From the NCBI GenBank assembly GCA_004802725.1, contig SGPM01000026.1:62001-126000 (forward strand): DNA of 64,000 nt. The letters run 5' to 3'. This DNA is from Antrodiella citrinella. Lineage: Eukaryota > Basidiomycota > Agaricomycetes > Polyporales > Steccherinaceae. Made by a program: the position numbers and the translations under genes. The notes under the pieces are model-generated. The model made no database searches. It was not told where the DNA came from and saw only the letters and a list, made by a program, of their open reading frames with translations. Shown piece by piece: positions 59,755-64,000 of the stretch (the first letter of the stretch is position 1; each line of letters opens with the position of its first letter).

Positions 59755-60320
59755 CGTCGAGCAAGATACAGCGAACGTCGACGTCGGGAACAAGAAAGCC
59801 GGCGCTTGCAGAAGTTGCTCGAGATCAAGGCGCCTATATGGGACCGTCTGACCGTCTCGATCGGGACGGTCAGACGGTCCTAAAATGGACAGTCACGTGC
59901 CGTTCAAAATGGTTTGCGCAGGTTCAACATCGGCGGGCGCTTACGGAAATCGAATGCAAGGCATGCTCGTTCACGCAAATAAAAAGAGGTAAGAGCTCAA
60001 AAAGTTGTGTATTGTATTATTTACATACACAGGAGTCGAGCGATGTAAAATACAGGGTGTCGACCGAAGGGCTCGACGAGCGAATATCCCTGGGCGGAGT
60101 TTCAGCACCAGCCGGAGTTTTCCCCCGGTGCTGTTTTTCTCCGGCGGGCTTCCCTTGGAATGACCGAGTTGAGGTTACTCGGAAAGCACATGTCATGTTA
60201 CTTGGTATAGACGCCCAAGATCCCGATCTCAACTTTCAAGTAAGATTTGCGAGCGTCTGGAGCTCGACTCTCAGTTAAGTATCTTCCAACAAACCGTCTA
60301 TATCTCTGCACCCTAGCGGG
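59755..60320. other. Divergent promoter region with palindrome, upstream of PWP1
   Basis: About 565 bases between divergent starts. It contains the 40-base palindrome at 59841-59880 and a GC-rich imperfect hairpin near 60095-60150 (CGGAGTTTTCCCCCGG... CTCCGGCGGG). No supported gene. Confidence 0.6.
59841..59880. promoter_or_regulatory. Perfect 16-base inverted repeat of four GACCGTC sites
   Basis: Left arm GGACCGTCTGACCGTC (59841-59856), spacer TCGATCGG, right arm GACGGTCAGACGGTCC (59865-59880); the arms are exact reverse complements. Each arm holds two copies of the heptamer GACCGTC spaced by one base, so four sites in two opposed pairs. It starts 87 bases upstream of the tail-anchored gene's ATG. 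It looks like a multimeric transcription-factor site, but a hairpin at a terminator-like position or a transposon relic cannot be excluded. Confidence 0.7.
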
Positions 60321-62335
60321 ATGGCTAGCTTGATATCCTCTGTATCATGGTAAGTAGTCGATCTAGCCTCTATTATGATGTCGTCTCACCACTTGTGTAG
60401 GGTGAAGAGAGGCGTGTCCGAACAACACCCAACAAAATATGTCCTCGACGACCAGGAGCTCGAGAGAGTCAGCGCGCTGGCCAGAATCGAGCTGGAGGAC
60501 GCAAAAAAGGAGCTTGAGAGAGCTCATGTAGCAGCTGCGTCTATGGGAAAGGGGGCAGAGGGGTCTGATGCCGACGATGAAGAAGACGAGAATGCTTGGG
60601 TAGAGTGAGCCATTTTTGACAAGATCATTCGCGATTTGCTGAGTTACAGAGGTTGAAGTGAAGATGGAGAAGACGCAGACGAAGATGTTCCGATGGACGA
60701 AGATTCACAGGAGCCTAAGGAAGACGGTCTGGCGCAGTATAATCTGGATGAGTATGACGATGAAGACAACATGCCTTGTATGTACTGCGGCCTTTCGACA
60801 TGCGACGCAATATATGCTTATGACTTTTTTGCGTAGCCATGGGACCATTCAGCAACATCAAGGGGCTCCAGTATTACCGGAACAATGACGAGGATCCCTA
60901 CATTACCCTGAAAGAAGATGTACGATCTTGAACCTTTTTCTTTTCCGAGATGTCTGACTGTTTTCCTAGGAGGAAGACAACGAGCGAGAAGAGCTTGAAG
61001 TCCTACCAAGTGATAACCTCCTTGTGGTTGCAAAGACCGAGGACGATGTTTCCCAACTGGAGATCTATGTCTACGACGAGTCAGAAGAGAACCTCTTCGT
61101 ACACCACGACCTCATGCTTCCTTCCTTCCCGCTTTGCCTTGAATGGCTTGATTTCCCTCCTATATCCTCTCCTTCTGCAATAACCGACCCAAATGGCCCC
61201 GCCCGACAGTTTGGCAACTACATCGCTGTTGGCACCATGGAACCCGAGATTGAAATCTGGTCATTGGACGTGGTGGAATCGATGTACCCAGACATGGTAC
61301 TAGGTCGACCTGACAAGACGGCGGCCCACATTCCGGTTCCTCTCGGTACTGGCAAGAAGAAACGCAAAAAAAACAAGCAGCGTCCCGCTTCGACTGCTCA
61401 TCACGTCGATGCTGTTCTGTCTCTCTCATGGAATAAGACGCACAGAAACCTATTAGCCAGCGCGTCGGCAGATAGAACCGTAAAGATATGGGATCTGACA
61501 CGAGATCCCACTATAAATGGCGACGGAGGCGAGGGAGAGGGTGCGCTGCGTAGTTTCAACAATCACAAAGACAAGGTTCAGGCTGTCCAATGGAACGAGA
61601 AGGAGCCTACCGTCCTCCTGACTGGAAGTTACGACCGTACTGTTCGAACGTTTGATTCTAGGGCACCTGACGCTGGTGTCGGTGCTATCGTCGGTGCAGA
61701 TGTAGAGGCACTTCGCTGGGACCCATGGGAAGCTCACTCATTCTATGTAGGTTGCTATTCTTCTCTTTCATACACGTATGCTTACCATTTACATAGGTCT
61801 CGCTAGAGAATGGCATTGTCCTCAACTTCGACGTTCGCACACTCCCAACCGATCTCTCAACCCCGACTCCGGCGAGGTTTACGCTTTCAGCCCATGATGG
61901 TGCCGTCTCCGCACTTGATGTAAATCCACTTATACCTGGTTGCATTGCTACCGGTGGAACAGACAAGATGGTCAAAGTATGGAACTTGACAGCTGATGCT
62001 GACTTGCTCAAGCGTCAAGTTAGCTTGGTTACTTCAAGAGACCTTGGTGTAGTACGTATTTATTTCGTTTGAATGTCCATGTCCTTCTGAACCAAATTGG
62101 TGACTCACAGGGAAAGGTGTTCTCCGTATCTTGGTCTCCGGACGACTCGCTTACGCTCGCCGCCGCTGGCTCGAAGGCAAAACTGCAAGTTTGGGACGTC
62201 GGTGCCGACGCAGGTGCAAGAAAAGCCCTTGGACCCAAAATCAGGGCCGCAGGTCGGGAACTCAAGGAAAAGGAAAGTGGGGGTGTTGTTGGGATCGCCT
62301 CTGACGACGAGGATAGCAGTGGCGATGAGGAGTGA
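60321..62335 (+). CDS. PWP1: WD40 ribosome-biogenesis protein PWP1
   Basis: PWP1 is a nucleolar WD-repeat protein required for pre-rRNA processing and large-subunit assembly. ATG 60321 gives MASLISSVSW and, after an intron, VKRGVSEQHPTKYVLDDQEL. An acidic region (EDGEDADEDVPMDEDSQ) follows, whose exon begins at an acceptor after GGTTGAAG. The PWP1 signature is intact: GPFSNIKGLQYYRNNDEDPY, then ITLKEDEEDNEREELE. Next are WD repeats with SLSWNKTHRNLLASASADRT, VKIWDL, VQAVQWNEKEPTVLLTGSYD, GCIATGGTDKMVKVWNL and VFSVSWSPDDSLTLAAAGSK. A basic insert (GTGKKKRKKNKQRP) may be a nuclear-localisation signal. It ends in an acidic tail (DDEDSSGDEE), as in yeast Pwp1. About eight exons; the last intron is near 62052-62110. 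Confidence 0.93.

Positions 62336-64000
<1,665 letters not shown>

Overview
The window looks like nuclear DNA from a filamentous basidiomycete, probably a wood- or litter-decaying agaricomycete. The evidence is genes cut by many short introns (about 45-95 nt, GT-AG), agaricomycete-specific families (DUF6533, DUF6535, F-box proteins), two GH10 xylanases (one with a CBM1 cellulose-binding module), a GH17 glucanase and a membrane-anchored copper amine oxidase. No prokaryotic operon, CRISPR array, rRNA gene or intact transposon was seen. I cannot name the species. Exon boundaries were worked out by hand. For eight genes the exon lengths sum to a multiple of three and close the frame (PEX11-like, Ca2+-ATPase, FRA10AC1, C2H2, CTF8, first GH10, the 465-aa paralogue, and the 322-aa unknown).

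Layout: 0.7-8.0 kb holds three tandem DUF6533 seven-helix membrane protein genes (+), with an assembly gap of Ns between copies 1 and 2. At 8.1-12.3 kb is a RasGEF (-), at 13.2-15.5 kb an F-box protein (+), and at 15.6-17.9 kb a flavin-containing monooxygenase (-). At 18.5-21.7 kb two minus-strand genes of unknown function share a C-terminal motif and appear to be paralogues. A C2H2 transcription factor (-) lies at 22.9-24.1 kb, a DUF6535 membrane protein (+) at 24.5-26.7 kb, an alpha/beta hydrolase (-) at 26.8-27.6 kb, CTF8 (+) at 28.0-28.5 kb and a PEX11-like peroxisome gene (+) with one 1.1-kb intron at 29.3-31.9 kb. A stretch of about 6 kb (31.9-38.0 kb) has no gene I can support.

The second half is denser. 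It holds a PMC1-type Ca2+-ATPase (+, 38.0-42.8 kb), a copper amine oxidase (-, 43.5-46.8 kb), a RhoGAP (-, 48.2-50.1 kb), a FRA10AC1-family protein (-, 50.6-51.5 kb), a membrane-anchored GH17 (+, 52.1-54.2 kb), a CBM1-GH10 xylanase (+, 55.1-56.6 kb), an unknown 322-aa protein (-, 56.7-57.8 kb), a tail-anchored protein with possible PEX26-like architecture (-, 58.0-59.8 kb), the WD40 ribosome-biogenesis factor PWP1 (+, 60.3-62.3 kb) and a second GH10 without CBM1 (+, 63.0 kb to the window edge).

The genes do not form one pathway. Themes that recur are plant cell-wall breakdown (two GH10), fungal wall remodelling (GH17), small-GTPase signalling (RasGEF, RhoGAP) and peroxisomes (PEX11-like, possible PEX26-like). 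The most unusual signal is at the level of gene structure. Exons of only two nucleotides are needed in two unrelated families: all three DUF6533 copies and the second GH10. A four-site palindrome between PWP1 and its divergent neighbour is also notable.
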